DNA of 64,000 bases from Lepisosteus oculatus (GCF_040954835.1 NC_090709.1:43160490-43224489); one strand, 5' to 3'; shown: positions 10,030 through 21,783, numbered from the stretch's first letter. Numbers and translations: made by a program. The notes: generated by a model not told the origin, from the sequence alone.

Positions 10030-10870
10030 GACATCGCTCTCTGCTTAGTGTGCAAAACACTTACTTGCAGCATTGTGGGTGCTGTGGTTTAAATGCTATT
10101 GGTTTGTGAACAGAATACCCCTATCTCAGTGCATTGTGCCACATTAAATAAACGCACGAGAAAAAGAGATTCAGAACGCAAAGCTGTGTCAGTGTTCTGT
10201 GTAAAAAATCGGTTTGAATATCATGGGAGCTGTTTTTAATAAGCTGCTGAGTAAAGAATATTTTAATCTTCCTGCTGTCAGTAGTATTGTGCATATAGTT
10301 GACTCTTACCTGAATGAAAACAGGACGTAAAGGAAGGGTTTGAGAATTCAGACAAAGCTTTATTCGCGTGCTTACAGTCTGAGTAATTGGAGACTGCACT
10401 ATTCTGTTGCCTATAGTCATATACGGGTTTTTCGCATGAAGCCGTATTGAACAGTATTTCTCGTGTTGTGAACTTGTGTATACAGCGGTCCCCCGGGTTC
10501 CAGTTAGTGCGTAATTACGCATCGATGAAAAACCGGAGGTTTAAAAAAAGATAATTAGCTCACTGATACTTTGATGTAGAGGCTGTGGAAATATCCACAT
10601 GTCGTGGTCTTTAAAATGTATTTGGTTTGAAGGCGTTCTGTGCTTCCGTTACGAAGATATGGACAAAAGAATATTCGTGCTTGGTCAAAAAAATGTCATA
10701 TAAATGAAAAAGTAAAGGCTGAGAAAGCATTCACAATGTGTTTTATACACAAGTATTCTCGCGATTCTTAGAGGTTTCGTGTAAATGCTACAGGCGTGCC
10801 AAAATCGTTTTTGAACTTCAAGCTAACTTTACCCCAGTCTGGTACCGTAGGTCACGTAGCTTAAAATCCC
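10030..10870. repeat. interspersed repeat, reverse copy of 22268-22720 and 38100-38770
   Basis: On the minus strand this matches 38100-38770 plus the start of 39460. Shared landmarks are the stretch around ttttcatcgatgcgtaattac, the AACCCGGGGGACCGCTGT segment and gtaaagttagcttgaagttc. It has no coding capacity that I can defend. It accompanies the tRNA clusters at three places, so it is part of their larger duplicated surroundings. Confidence 0.65.
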
Positions 10871-11114
10871 AGTCATGTTTTTTTTCCTATCTTCTTCTAT
10901 CATAACGTACCATTTCGGACTGTCACAAAGGGCTTGATTTCGTTAAATGCATGTATTTATACCCTTTCTGGGAAACTTGTATTTCAAGAAATTCACACAG
11001 CTTGCGAGAAATGAAATTCAATTCTTGATTATCAGTGCAGAAGAAATATTACCAGCTGGCAAAAAAAGTTTTTTTTTTAACCGGAAAGTTGTGATGCAAG
11101 ACACGGACCACCAT
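10870..11114. other. spacer, nothing recognised
   Basis: AT-rich sequence with a T9 run at 11070. No gene or known repeat seen. Confidence 0.4.
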
Positions 11115-11178
11115 TCCCTCTGTGTGGCGTGTTTGGTTGTTAACTGAAAGGTTGGTGGTTCCAGTCCACCCAGGGACA
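11115..11178 (+). pseudogene. tRNA-Asn(GTT) pseudogene
   Basis: The anticodon region (ggttgttaactgaaagg) and the T arm with 3' acceptor (gttggtggtt, then cacccagggaca) match vertebrate tRNA-Asn(GTT). The D arm is largely deleted, so the molecule is about 10 nt short, and the T loop is altered (ttccagt). A single orphan copy. Confidence 0.65.
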
Positions 11179-11539
11179 GGTTTCTTTTGCGATGTAAACA
11201 TTGTCTTCGCAAAGGTCGATTGGATTTCTCAGCGAAACCTTTACCATTTTAATATTTGCAGGAAATGCGAGTGCTTAACACGTGTCAGAATCACCGGGAA
11301 ATGTCCAGTTACTGTATGCCCAACGTCGCAACTCCCCAGAAAACCATATTCACCCAAGAAAAAGTCGAGTCGTCATTTATACCCCCGTTGCATCCTTTGC
11401 TGAAATATTTTAAAAATACAATGCAGATTTGTTTAAGAACTTGCGAGCTTTGTTACATTAGCACAGTGCATTTGGACTTCGATATTTTGACACATTTACC
11501 TTAATTTTAAACATAAATACTGTACAATCTATTGTAATT

Positions 11540-12000
11540 TTGTTGTACTATTAAAATATGTTAGCTGAGGATGCAAAGGGGTGAAAGGGAAAGGTCAGAG
11601 GGTGTAGTAACACCAAGGTTAGGATTGGTGGAGGTGATAAGGGTGTTGATGGTTTTTCTCTGTAGAGGATTTTGAGTTTTTTTTCCTTCTCTGAAGTGAG
11701 AAACTGGAAGAGTTGGGAGTTGAGGGATCTGATGAGGTTAGTTATGGAAGGAAGTTGATGTGGAGCTTTTAACCGTAAAAACTCCTTAATGTCTTTGATG
11801 TTGTCATCAGCGATAAACTGCATTCAGCAAAGATAAAAAGAAAGTTATCTTTGCTTACTGCCCTGTCTTTCTCACACCTGAAGAAGACTCCACAGCCGAA
11901 ACATTGTGATTCTTTTCTTCTCTTTTCAGCAGGAATAGTCCTTTACTTGTTCCTTTGCAGCCTACGCATGCTGACGCAGCTACTCACCCGATATCTAACA
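11540..12000. repeat. interspersed repeat with ACCTGAAGAAG...CCGAAAC motif
   Basis: The stretch 11870-11990 (cacacctgaagaagactcc, agccgaaacattgtg, cttgttcctttgcagcc) recurs at 36310-36450. The upstream part 11551-11823 has an open minus-strand frame of 90 codons that resembles nothing I know. The terminal motif resembles ends of Penelope-like elements, but that is a weak guess. Confidence 0.4.
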
Positions 12001-12179
12001 TTCCTATAATCACAACTATGAATGTCCACTTTGGGTATTTTTTCGATGATTATTTATTATTATTATTTATTCTGTCATTGAAGCATATTTTATGTCATAC
12101 TGAAGTGTCATAATCACTGAAAAAATATTTTTTTCATTTAGAAAGTAAGAAAATGATAAATCACTAGGAATTGCATTTA

Positions 12180-12820
12180 GCCTGTTCTGATCTAGATTGT
12201 CTATATACTTTAACATGCCATGTTCACAATGTCACAACTCATAAATGAAACAGTGAATTATTGTAATTACAAAAGTACATAGTGTCGGGACATTGAGATG
12301 TTTTGGTAATGAGGATGGAGGGACATGCAATGTTCACAGGGTCAAATTTATAAAACGCTACAGTAAAATTTCTTGTATTTCGGGATTATGAGAGCCTGTT
12401 ACATTGTGTCTCACACCTCAGTGTCAGAATTTTGAGACATTTTTATAACCAGGGGTAGGTTCATAGCGATAAGCAGAAAGTGCGATCATCCTTTGCTCAT
12501 CCTCGGTTAACCATATATTCTCATATGCCATGTTCTGAATGTCCCATTTAAAACTGCTATATTAAAATTAAGACTTTTTATGATCAGAAGGCAAGGTTGT
12601 GGTAAATATGCATAAAGTGCAAGTGAACTTATGTTTTGCCTTTGTCTTGTTATTGTGAGTTTTGAAAATTGGTTTTCGATTTTCTGAAATGTGTTTCACA
12701 CAAAAATGCAATTTGGATAGTCACTACTTATATATTCCCCTTTACTGAGGATATGTACAGTAATCCATCCCGATTAGTACTTTTAAAAATTACTGTAGAG
12801 AGCCATCAGAAAGGGAATGA
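12180..12820. repeat. copy of a 185-bp tandem-repeat family, shared with 61420-62410
   Basis: Two to three degenerate units with landmarks gccatgttcacaatgtc, cagtgtcagaattttgagac and tttataaccagg. They are followed by a unique tail (aatgcaatttggatagtcac to agagagccatc) that is also present at 62300-62410. Non-coding. Confidence 0.6.
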
Positions 12821-12904
12821 AAACTTGCATTAAACAAAATCAAGCTGCATGTAATCATCCATAGTGATACATTTTGTAAGACAAGACAAGAAGAAAGACA
12901 CTGC

Positions 12905-12979
12905 TGGGATTTGAACGCAGAATCTCCTGTTTAATAGGAAAACACTTTAACCAAATCAGCCAAGATGCTGTCAGAGTAT
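12905..12979 (-). pseudogene. tRNA-like sequence, degenerate
   Basis: The minus strand reads gacagcatcttggctgattt, an A-box-like ggttaaagtg, an anticodon-like loop attaaac, then gcgttcaaatccc like a B box and a tgtc end pairing with gaca. The class is uncertain (Ser- or Leu-like), and the variable arm does not fit either. Could be a tRNA-derived SINE head. Confidence 0.4.
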
Positions 12980-13079
12980 TAACATCATGTCTGCATAAGT
13001 GATTACAGCTGACTATCGCTGGAGGACAGTTCACTGTGAACAAGTCAGCCTGCATAATGAGGGGAAGAGACCAGCCTCT

Positions 13080-13431
13080 GTGATGCACTATAGAGTTACA
13101 CTAACCTTCTATCCAACTGTTCTATGCTGCATTCTACCCTAATGGTAAATATTGATTTCCGTGCGTGTAATATTCATTTTTTTGTAAAATATTATCAAGC
13201 ACAAATTTTGTTGTTGAAAATAAGCCTTGTGGTTTTCAATGTTGTGATCCTTTTCCCCCACTGTCACCCAAATTGATACACTGTGCTTTGACAATTCTTC
13301 AGGCGATATTGTTTAGAGGAGCTCAGTAGAATTAGTTTGCGTATATAAAGTATTTCTTTTCCCTTTAAATCCTTTAAAACATATTACATTTTCAAAATAT
13401 TGTATCTTTCTTCCTACTAATTGTAGCGGCA
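13080..13431. other. spacer, nothing recognised
   Basis: No gene or repeat recognised between the tRNA-like remnant and the LTR-like copy. Confidence 0.4.
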
Positions 13432-14283
13432 ATGCTTGTTAATAAGACAGAATTAAGTGTTGCTGTGCTTTCCCAAATGAGGCCCGATCTCTCTCTTCAT
13501 CTCTGTGGTGCAGCCACAGAGAAGCTATTCAGGCAGGCTGATTTAAAGATGTTTTCTTTTGATAAGGGACAGCTCCCAAATGGGGATGCATTTAGCTAAG
13601 TCTGGCTATCATGATCAATGGGCATCCATTGGCGCCTATCTGTCTAGGGATTGCCAGATGGACATCTGGACTGCATTCCTAAGTGTCAGGAGTAAGTGAC
13701 TCATATCTCACCTTGATCAACCAATCAGGGACTGGTAGGGCCGAGTAACCCACGTGGGTCTCTGATGCCCATGAAACTTTCATCCAATAAACGAGCTGAA
13801 GTTCCTCCAGGTAAAAACAGGCAACACAGAGCTCCAAGACTATTCTAAAGGGAATTCAAAGGAGAATTCCAGGGCTGTGAGACAATTCCAGGGCGGGACG
13901 GCCCAGGAGCAGAAAGGCTCCCAAGGGCAGAACATTCTCGCAGCGCGCCTCCTGACCATCCTGAGACTCAGCCTGGACAACCACGGAACGGCCAGTGTGT
14001 CCGAGTGCCAGAACTTTGCTTTGTTCTAAGAGTCGAGAGCGGAGGTTGCCAGAGAGTAACCAAACGATCCACCCGAGGTTAGCACCAGCAGCAGGCCTCG
14101 TGAACAGGTCGGAACTGTGGACAGCTGAATCACTATTCAGAACTATCGCTTCATCAGGAACGAACTGGTCTTCTTCCTGACCTGCTGGGACCCACAGTCA
14201 TCTTTTCTCCTGTGCACAAACTTCGCTAGTTTCAGCCAAAACTAACTGGCCGGTCTTCAGAGAGCATCAGCAGCGCAACGTCG
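13432..14283 (+). mobile_element. solo-LTR-like element (TGTAG family), incomplete fossil copy
   Basis: Begins TGTAGCGGC at 13432 and matches the reverse complement of 16098 down to about 15245. Homology ends near 14283 at the minisatellite. It faces the copy at 14729-16098, so the two form inverted arms of about 850 bp separated by roughly 1 kb. The family is the same as 3590-5056. Remnant without coding potential. Confidence 0.6.
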
Positions 14284-14690
14284 TGTGATCCACTGTCCCA
14301 GCCTGAGGAACAGACAGTCAGCCCGTCTCTCAATAATAATAATACGGTGTGTGATCTCCTGTCCCAACCTGAGGAACAGACAGGAGTGAGCCAGTCTCTC
14401 AATAATAATAATACAGTGTGTGACTTCCTTTCCCAGCCTGAGGAACAGTGAGCTTGTCTCTCAATAATAATAATGCAGTGTGTGATCTCCTTTCCCAGCA
14501 TTAGGAACAGACAGTGAACCTCTCTCTCAGTAATAAAAATACATACAGTGAGCCTGTCTCTCAATAATAATAATTCAGTATGTCATCTCCTGTCCCACCC
14601 TGAGGAACAGTGAGCCTGTCTCTCAATAATAAAAATACAGTGTGTGGTCTCCTGTCCCAGCCTGAGGAACAGACAGTGAGCCTGTCTCTC

Positions 14691-14725
<35 letters not shown>

Positions 14726-14728
14726 AGT
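14284..14728. repeat. minisatellite of about 70 bp, six or so units, ending in (AAT)n
   Basis: Each unit reads like tgtgatctcctgtcccagc, ctgaggaacaga, gtgagcctgtctctc, then (AAT)3-4. The last unit runs into a pure AAT/ATA tract at 14690-14724. It fills exactly the gap between two facing LTR-like copies. Confidence 0.75.
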
Positions 14729-16098
14729 TGTAGTGTGCTCTCACGAGGCACCAGTTCTGTAGGGTTTGGGCATTTACTGGGACAATTATTAATTGTAGCA
14801 GTAAATAATAAAATGATTCTTTTAATGGCCTTAGAATCCAACCATGCGATATAACTCAAACAACGCATACACACAGGTACTAATACACGAGGAAATATTT
14901 ATTAATAAAATATTTATACATAAAATATTTATACATAAAATATGCATCTTATCGAGAGGGTTATCAGAATACAAAAGGTATATATTCAATCAGTTACGAA
15001 GAGTTACGTATATCAAGAGGACATACGTTCAGTATATCATTCATTTAGACCGTTTCGTAAATTAACTTGGTTATAACTTCTACATTAGATACTCAAAACA
15101 AGTACATAACTCTTAGGAATTAAATTGATATCAACTGGTTGGAATAACAATTGTATTCTCGAGCTGTGATGCAGTGCAGTTGAATGCTCATCCAATCTCT
15201 GGGGATGTAGATATCCTGCGGGCTCTCTGGCTCCGTGCCAGGCTGTGCTGTGTGGCTTGCGACGGTGCGCTGCTGATGCTCACTGACCGGCTAGTTAGTG
15301 TTGGCTTTAACTAGCAAAGTTTGTGCACAGGAGAAAAGATGAGTGTGGGTCCCAGCAGGTGAGGAAGAATACCGGTTCGTTCCTGATGAAGCGATAGTTC
15401 TGAATAGTGATTCAGCTGTCCACAGTTCTGACCTTTTCACCAGGCCTGCTGCTGGTGCTAACCTCGGGTGGATCCTCTGGTTACTCTCTGGCAACCTCCG
15501 CTCTCGACTCTTAGAACAAAGGAAAGTTCTGGCACTTGGACACACCGGCCGTTCCGTGGTGGTCCAGGCTGAGTCTCAGGATGGTCAGGAGGCGCGCTGC
15601 GAGAATGTCCTGCCCTTGGGAGCCTTTCTGCGCCTGGGCTGTCCTGCCCTGGAACTGTCTCGCACCCCTGGAGTTCTCCTTTGAATAGTTCTGTGTTGCC
15701 TGTTTTTACCTGGAGGAACTTCAGCTTGTTCATTGGCTGAAAGTTTCGTTGGCATCAGAGACCCACGTGGGTTACTCGGCCCTACCAGTCCCTGATTGGT
15801 TGATCAAGGTGAGATATGAGTCACTTACTCCTGACACTTAGGAATGCAGTCCAGATGTCCATCTGGCACTCCCTAGACAGATAGGCGCCAATGGATGACC
15901 ATTGATCATGATAGCCAGTCTTAGCTAAATGCATCCCCATTTGGGAGCTGTCTCTTATCAACAGAAAACATCTTTAAATCAGCCTGCATGAATAGCTTCT
16001 CATTGGCTGCACTACATAGATGAACAGAGAGATGGGGCCTCATTTGGGAAAGCACAGCAACACTTAATTCTGTCTTATTAACAAGCATTGCCGCTACA
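14729..16098 (-). mobile_element. solo-LTR-like element (TGTAG...CTACA), near full-length fossil
   Basis: Starts TGTAG at 14729 and ends CTACA at 16098, with the same internal order as 3590-5056. No convincing target duplication was seen; only 3 bp (agt) match on the two sides. The right end abuts the apparent 5S gene flank. Superfamily not determined. Remnant. Confidence 0.6.
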
Positions 16099-16220
16099 AG
16101 TGAAAGACTGAAGTGAAATAGAGTGGGGACGAAGGCAGTGAAGAGAGAGAACGTGGGAAGAAGAGAAAAACGCAAGGGAAAAAAGCAGCGTCGTAAAAGA
16201 GGTGACGGAGCTGTCCTCTC

Positions 16221-16226
16221 TATAAG
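16221..16226 (+). promoter_or_regulatory. TATA-like box 31 bp upstream of a 5S rRNA 5' end
   Basis: TATAAG at 16221-16226 stands 31 bp before the 5S-like start at 16252. Upstream TATA-like boxes near -30 are known for fish 5S genes. It supports the view that 16099-16281 is the flank and start of a 5S gene. Confidence 0.45.
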
Positions 16227-16251
16227 AAAGGTGCCATTGAGCCCTGCTCTC

Positions 16252-16281
16252 GCTTACGGCCACACCCCCTTGAGCAGGCCC
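16252..16281 (+). rRNA. 5S rRNA gene fragment (nt about 1-30)
   Basis: Starts GCTTACGGCCACACC and continues CCCTTGAGCAGGCCC. This agrees with the first 30 nt of vertebrate 5S rRNA at about 26 positions, judged from memory. The remaining 90 nt, including the internal promoter boxes, are not present downstream; the sequence passes into LINE C. Too short to be a gene. It is best read as the upstream half of a 5S target split by a Mutsu-like Tx1 insertion. Confidence 0.6.
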
Positions 16282-16512
16282 TCTGACGTCACAGGGGCCG
16301 TGGTCAGCGTGAGAGCAGGAAGAAGGAGAGGAATAGAGCATTTGTTTGTCTCAAGTAAGACTTTGTTTTTTGTGAATTTTTGTGGTTTTTTGTGAATTTT
16401 TGGTTGATTTTTGAAGCCCTCCCCTTCAGCCTAGCGCTGTTTGGGGAGGGGAGAGACTTTTGGTTTTTTGTTGTTGCTTTTTTGTTGCTTTCTGAGTCCT
16501 GTTTGTGTTTTA

Positions 16513-18322
16513 ATGGAAGGAAAAAACATGGAGGCAGAGAATGTTATTGTAGTGGAGGAGGAGAGTGGTGTAGGAAAGAGAAGGATGAGGAATTCGGATC
16601 GACCCCCCCGGCGGGTTTTTGCAAGGGCGCATACTGTTGTGGTGGATGTGAGCGGTGTGGAGAAACCATCTGCGGGTGCTATTATCGCAGCGGTGCATGG
16701 CGTCTGTGGGGAGGGCTCTCTTTTTGCCTGCCGCCCCCAGACGCCAAAAGAGTTTGAACTGACTCTGTACTCAAAAGAACACGCAGACCCTGCCGCTGGC
16801 TGGAGCAGAAGGAGGTAGTGGTTTCCTTCCTCCACCTCCCGGCATATATCTCAGAGGAGACTATCAAGGAGAAGCTGAGTAGCTGGGGGGTGAGAGTGAT
16901 TTCGGACATCAGGATGCGCCACTACCCTGGGACCACCATTGCTGATGGCATGTAGCCTCGTTGCCATACAGCACCCGCTTCGCCACGGCAGAGGGGGAGC
17001 AGTACTTCAGGGCACATTGCCAAGGACTGCCCCGAGTTCCTCTGCTATGAGTGCAGACAGCCCGGCCACCGCGCCAGGAACTGCACCGCTGCCAAGTGCC
17101 CGGACTGCCTCCATGCGCTCATGAGCTGCAACTGCGAGCCGGAGCCGGAAGATCCAGCCGGAGCAGGAGCAGCTGCCCGCAACGCCGAGGGGGTTGAAGA
17201 TGGACTACGAGTGGCCGCTGCAGCTGAGCATGGAGAGTTGCCAGCAGCGGCGCCCCAGGACCCCAGTGAGCCAGCAACGCCCCAGCCGGTGATGGGGGAG
17301 AGGCAGAGGGAGGCCTCTCCAATCCTGGGTACAGCGCAGCAGAAAGGAGCCGGGGACCAGCCAGCATCTCCACCAGCAGGGGCGCCCCGTTGCCCTAACA
17401 ATCCTGCTGCATCCCACTCTGTGCCGCAAGAGAAGCAGAGGGAGGTTGCTCCACAACATGCGCCGGTGCAGCGTGGTGCAGCTGAGATCCTACGGGCACC
17501 ACCACCACCAGAGGCGGCCCCTCAGCGTACCAGTGGGCTTTTGACACCCCAGCCTGTGCAGGAAGAGAGGCAGAGGGAGGAGGGGACGGCACCAGCACCA
17601 CCACCACCATCACCGTCAGCGGTTCCCCAGCTTACCAGTGAGCCAGCAGGGCCCTCTTCTGGGTCCAGGCATGAGAAGCCTGCTGGGGTCAGCAAAGGCG
17701 CTGCTGCGAGGCGTGTGACCAAGCGGCAGCGGCAACGGCGAAAAGACCCTGGCAAGGTGGACATAGGCCCAGACGAAAAGACGCCCGAGGACCCAGAGGA
17801 GCCTGAGGGGAAGCGCCCGGTTGCCCTGCAGCGGCCACAAGACACCGGCCTGCCAAGTGAGGGAGCCTCTTCAATACTCGGTCAGGCACCGTTGGCAGAG
17901 ACTGAGGAAGGGGAGTTGGATATGGTCGTGGGAGGAGAGGTAGGGGAAGTGGTGGAAGTAGGAATGGAGGATGGGTGTCTGGAGATGGATGGGGCAGGGA
18001 CGGAGGAGGGGTATTACAGGGCATGAAGATGGAGGGGGAAGGGGAGGTGGTGGAGATGGATGGGGTGGAGAGGGAGGACAGGGAGGAGGGGGAGGGGAGT
18101 GGGCAAGCCGGGGTACAACCGCCTGGGCCCTCGAAGGCTGGGATCCAGTGGCACCACGTCAGGCCTCAGCCCAACCTGAAGCCCAGTTCAAGAGTTGTCC
18201 GCAGACCCATCCCTGATGTCTCTGCGGTGGCGGAGACAGGAGGTGGGGAGGAAGCGGCAAGTGTTGGCAATGAGAATGTGGCAGAAAGGGCGGGGGAACT
18301 GTCGCGCGGGCCGGAGAATTAA
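16513..18322 (+). pseudogene. LINE C ORF1: zinc-knuckle protein, broken
   Basis: The ATG at 16513 (MEGKNMEAENVIVVEEESG) is the first long start after the T-rich 5' UTR. The N-terminal frame runs about 100 residues, then a frameshift near 16815 leads to EVVVSFLHLPAYISEETIK. Around 17005 the frame jumps into the knuckle region, and part of the domain between is missing. It continues as CYECRQPGHRARNC (a complete CX2CX4HX4C) and CPDCLHALMSC. The C-terminal half is a low-complexity Pro/Ala/Glu-rich tail (17121-18026), and after a last shift it ends SRGPEN at 18322, 10 bp before ORF2. Role in the family: RNA binding in the retrotransposition complex. Confidence 0.7.
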
Positions 18323-18332
18323 TTTCACTCTT

Positions 18333-21300
18333 ATGGCCATATGCGTGATGGCAACTTTCGCCTCTTTAAACGCCAACGGGCTGAGGGACTGAGCAAAGCT
18401 GGGGGCAGTGTTAGCTCTGCTGGGGCGGACGGATGTTGTCTGCCTCCAGGAGACCTTCTGGGACGAGGAGTGTGTCCGGAAGGTGCGAGCACAGTGGGAC
18501 GGGGAGCTGTTTTACAGCAACGCCTCCAGCCTGTGCAGGAGGGGGGTGGCTGTGCTGGTGAGGAGGGGAGTGTACGAGAGCGTAAGGCTCCTGCACCGCG
18601 ACACGGAGGGCCCGCTCCTGCAGGTCTGTCTTGGGTTTCCTGGACAGTCCGTGCTGCTGAGCAACATCTACGCCACCAATGGGGAAGCTGAGCGGCTCGC
18701 CTTCTTCAAGCAGCTGGAGGCGAGCTGCTTTCAGCAGCCAGGGCTGGTCGTCGGAGATTTTAACTGTGCACTGAGTGCGCTCGATGTAGCGGTTGGGATG
18801 ACCTTTAAGAGCAGTGCTGCTCGCAGCTTCCTGGAGCGCAGTGCGGAAGCTCACTGGTTCGTGGATGCGTGGCGTCAGGCTTAGTGTGCGCGGAGGGACT
18901 TTTCTCGGCGGCAGGTCGTCGAAGGTGTCTTGAGACAGAGCCGGATCGACCTGTTGCAGGGGCACATGAGTCTCTTCCCGTGCCTGAGCCAGATGCGCTA
19001 TGTGTTCATGACCCTGAGCGACCATGCTGTGCTTCACTTTTCTCTAGCAGGGGCACAGGAGGACCGGGGCACCGGCCTCTGGTGCTTTAATAAGGTCAGA
19101 AAAGCTGGTCTGGTGGGATAATCTCAAGTACGCCATCAAAGAGTTCAGTATCTCGTATGGCCTGTCCCGGGGGCGGGAGAAGGCCAGGCGGGAGAGAGAG
19201 CTTCGGGCTCGGATCACCTCAGAGCTTGGGCTCCTGGCAGATCACGGCGGGGGCTGCGAGCTCTTGCTGGAGCTGAGGGGTGAGCTGCAAGCCCTGGAGG
19301 AGGAGAAGTGGAGAGGAGCCAGGGTGCGCAGCAGATCCCAGTATCTTGCCAAGGGCGAGAAGATCACGAGGTTCTTTTTCGGCCTGGAGCAGGAGAGGCA
19401 GCGCAGCTCCTTCATCGAGGAGCTGGTGGGAGAGGATGGTGTGCGGCTCTCTGCCCCCGAGGCCGTTAGGAATGAGGTGTTTTCTTTTTATAGCGCCTTG
19501 TTCTGGCCGAAGTGGTGGATGAGCAGCAGACCCGGGCCATGCTGGCTTGGGTCAGTACCCGCCTGTCACAGAGCGATCGTGAGCTCTGTGACAGTGCGCT
19601 GAGCTTGGAGGAAGTGCTTGAAGCACTTCGGGGCTCGTCTCCTAACAAGAGCCCTGGGTGGGACGGGCTCTCCTCCAAGCTCTACAGACACTTTCAGCAG
19701 TCCCTGGGGCCCCTCCTTCTGGAGGTGTTCCAGGAGATTGCCAGGACCGGCGCTCTGACCCCATCTATGAGAAGGGGGGTGATCTCTCTTGTCTACAAAA
19801 AGCAGGGGGATCCCTCCCTTTTGAAAAACTTTCGCCCGATCAGTCTGTTGAACACAGACTATAAGATACTAACTCGTGTTCTCTCCCTCAGGCTCGGGAA
19901 GGTTCTGCCCAGGATCCTGTCGCCTTCGCAGACCTACTGCGTCAAGTGGAGAGACATCGCGGACACGGTGTGCTCCATCAGAGATGTTGTGGACCTTATG
20001 CGGGAGCAGCCGAGGGGTGGATACGTCCTGAAACTGGACCAGGAGAAGGCCTTCGACAGGGTGGAGCATTCCTTCCTGTTTGAGGTCTTGAAGAGCTTTG
20101 GCTTCGGCGAGGCCTTCATCTCCTGGGTGAGGCTCGTGTACAAGGGGATCGTGAGCTGTGTCAAGGTGAATTGTTCCCTCACGAGCTTCTTTCCAGTGAC
20201 CTTGCCTGGGGGCACCGCCACCTCGTTGATCTACCAATATGCTGACGACACCAGACTGACGTTGGCAGAGGTGGCGGAGATCTCGGCCATTTTAGAGGTG
20301 GTGCAGGCCTACTGCGCTGCCTCGGGCGCCAAGGTAAACTTGGAGAAGTCTGAGGTCATGCCGGTGGGGAGGGCAGACCTTGCCCCGCTCTTCGGCTACC
20401 CTTTCAGGGTTGAGACGGGTCACCTGAAGGTCCTTGGCATCTACATTAACGCTGATGAGCAGGCCACTGGGCTTCTCCTGTGGAAGGAGAAGCTCATTAA
20501 GATGAGGGCAAATTAAATCGGTGGAGACACAGGTCCCTGACCCTAAAGGGAAGGGTCCTGCTCGTTAACACACTGTGCCTGTCCCTCTTGTGGTACCCAT
20601 TGTCTGTGATGCCTCTTCCTGAACGGGTAGAGAATGAGATTAGGCAACTGGTGGTGGGATTCGTGTGGGAGGGGAAGCCTCCGCGGGTCACTCATGACAC
20701 CCTCATTGGGGAAATCTCCAGGGGTGGACTGAAGCTGTGTGATGCAGGCCTGAAGCTGAAAAGCTTTAGGCTGAAAGTAGTGAAGAAGTTCCTTGACCTG
20801 GATAATGTCAGCATTTGGAAGATTGGTATGGCAAGCTACCTCGAGACTTGCGGGGGCTTGGGGCAGGAGACTCTCCTGGTGAGGCTGACTCCGGGGTTGA
20901 TAAAACATCTGCTCTCCTTTTACAGGGAGGTCCTGCTGGCGAGGGGGTAGTTCATGTCCCAGCATGTCTCCTACACGCCGGAGACCCGGGCCCAGCTTCT
21001 GGAACAGCCTCTGTTCCTCGACCCCCTGCTGGTGTCTCGATGGAACAGGCAGCTCTACGAGGCTGGCATATCCAAGGTCAAGGATCTTCTTTATGAAGTA
21101 AAGGACGGATTTCTGCCCACCCAGGCTATTGTCGACGCTGTGCGAGAGGTCGACGACGAGCTGCCTGTCAGTAAGATCCGTCAGGATTACGAGCAGCTCA
21201 AACTCGGTCTCCCGGACAGTTGGCTGGAGAAGCTCCATCTACAAGACGGGGCAGCAGGCCCGGCCTGGCCGGAGCTGAGGGTGAAGTGGGGGGACCGTGG

Positions 21301-21783
21301 GGTGGACCTCCTGGGGTTCACCACCAGCATGTTCTACAGGCTGATGGTGGCAAAACGCTTCAGAGTGCTGGTCTCAGAGGTGTTCTGGGGTAAGATCTTC
21401 CCCCAGCTCGAGCCAGGGCGTACTTGACGGATCTGCTGGATGGCCTGTTTCGCTCAGTTCGAGGAGCTGTTCTTGACGGGGTGCCCTGGAAAGAGCTGTT
21501 CCTCTTTGGGTACCGCGGGTCTGAGAGGGGGGTTAACGCCATTTTAGTGAACCTCCTCCTCAGCCTAACGAGGACAGCTGTCTGGGAGAGGAGGAACCTC
21601 ATGATGTACAATGGCCTGAAGCCAGACCTTGTCAGGCTGTGCATTGCCAGGGTGAAGGACTGCTTCTCTCTCAGCCTGGCCTACTGCAGGGCTGAGAGGC
21701 GGATGGCCGACTTTCGCAGGATCTTCTTAAAAAATAACATCTTTGTGGACCTGCGGGAGGAAGGCCTGTACTTCCGGCTCTGA
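18333..21783 (+). pseudogene. LINE C ORF2: APE endonuclease and reverse transcriptase, broken
   Basis: Starts at the ATG at 18333 (MAICVMATFASLNANGLRD), followed at once by a stop, then the long frame from 18408. Endonuclease: VCLQETFWDEE with the catalytic Glu, VVGDFNCAL, and after a shift near 18885 MTLSDHAVLHFS with the SDH. A basic linker (19140-19430) precedes the reverse transcriptase: GWDGLSSKLY, NFRPISLLNTDYKI, LDQEKAFDRVEHSF and the catalytic YQYADDTRL near 20240. Between FFPVTLPGG and the YADD box the RQGCPLS segment is absent, an internal deletion. The C-terminal region follows in three frames (20521-20947, 20954-21427, 21424-21783), ending LREEGLYFRL. Inactive. Confidence 0.82.

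Larger units (their letters stand above)
7738..10030. repeat. decayed copy of the Glu/His/Val/Phe/Asp tRNA-cluster unit
   Basis: 7738-8300 matches the spacer that follows tRNA-His at 37376 and 52812. It begins about 6 nt past where tRNA-His would end. 8305-8705 and 9292-9735 match the Val-Phe unit at 48186-49075. From about 9735 to 10030 the sequence matches the 51400-52042 region in reverse, so two half-units meet head to head. The SINE at 8707-9255 splits the copy. All tRNA genes in it are damaged. Confidence 0.7.
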
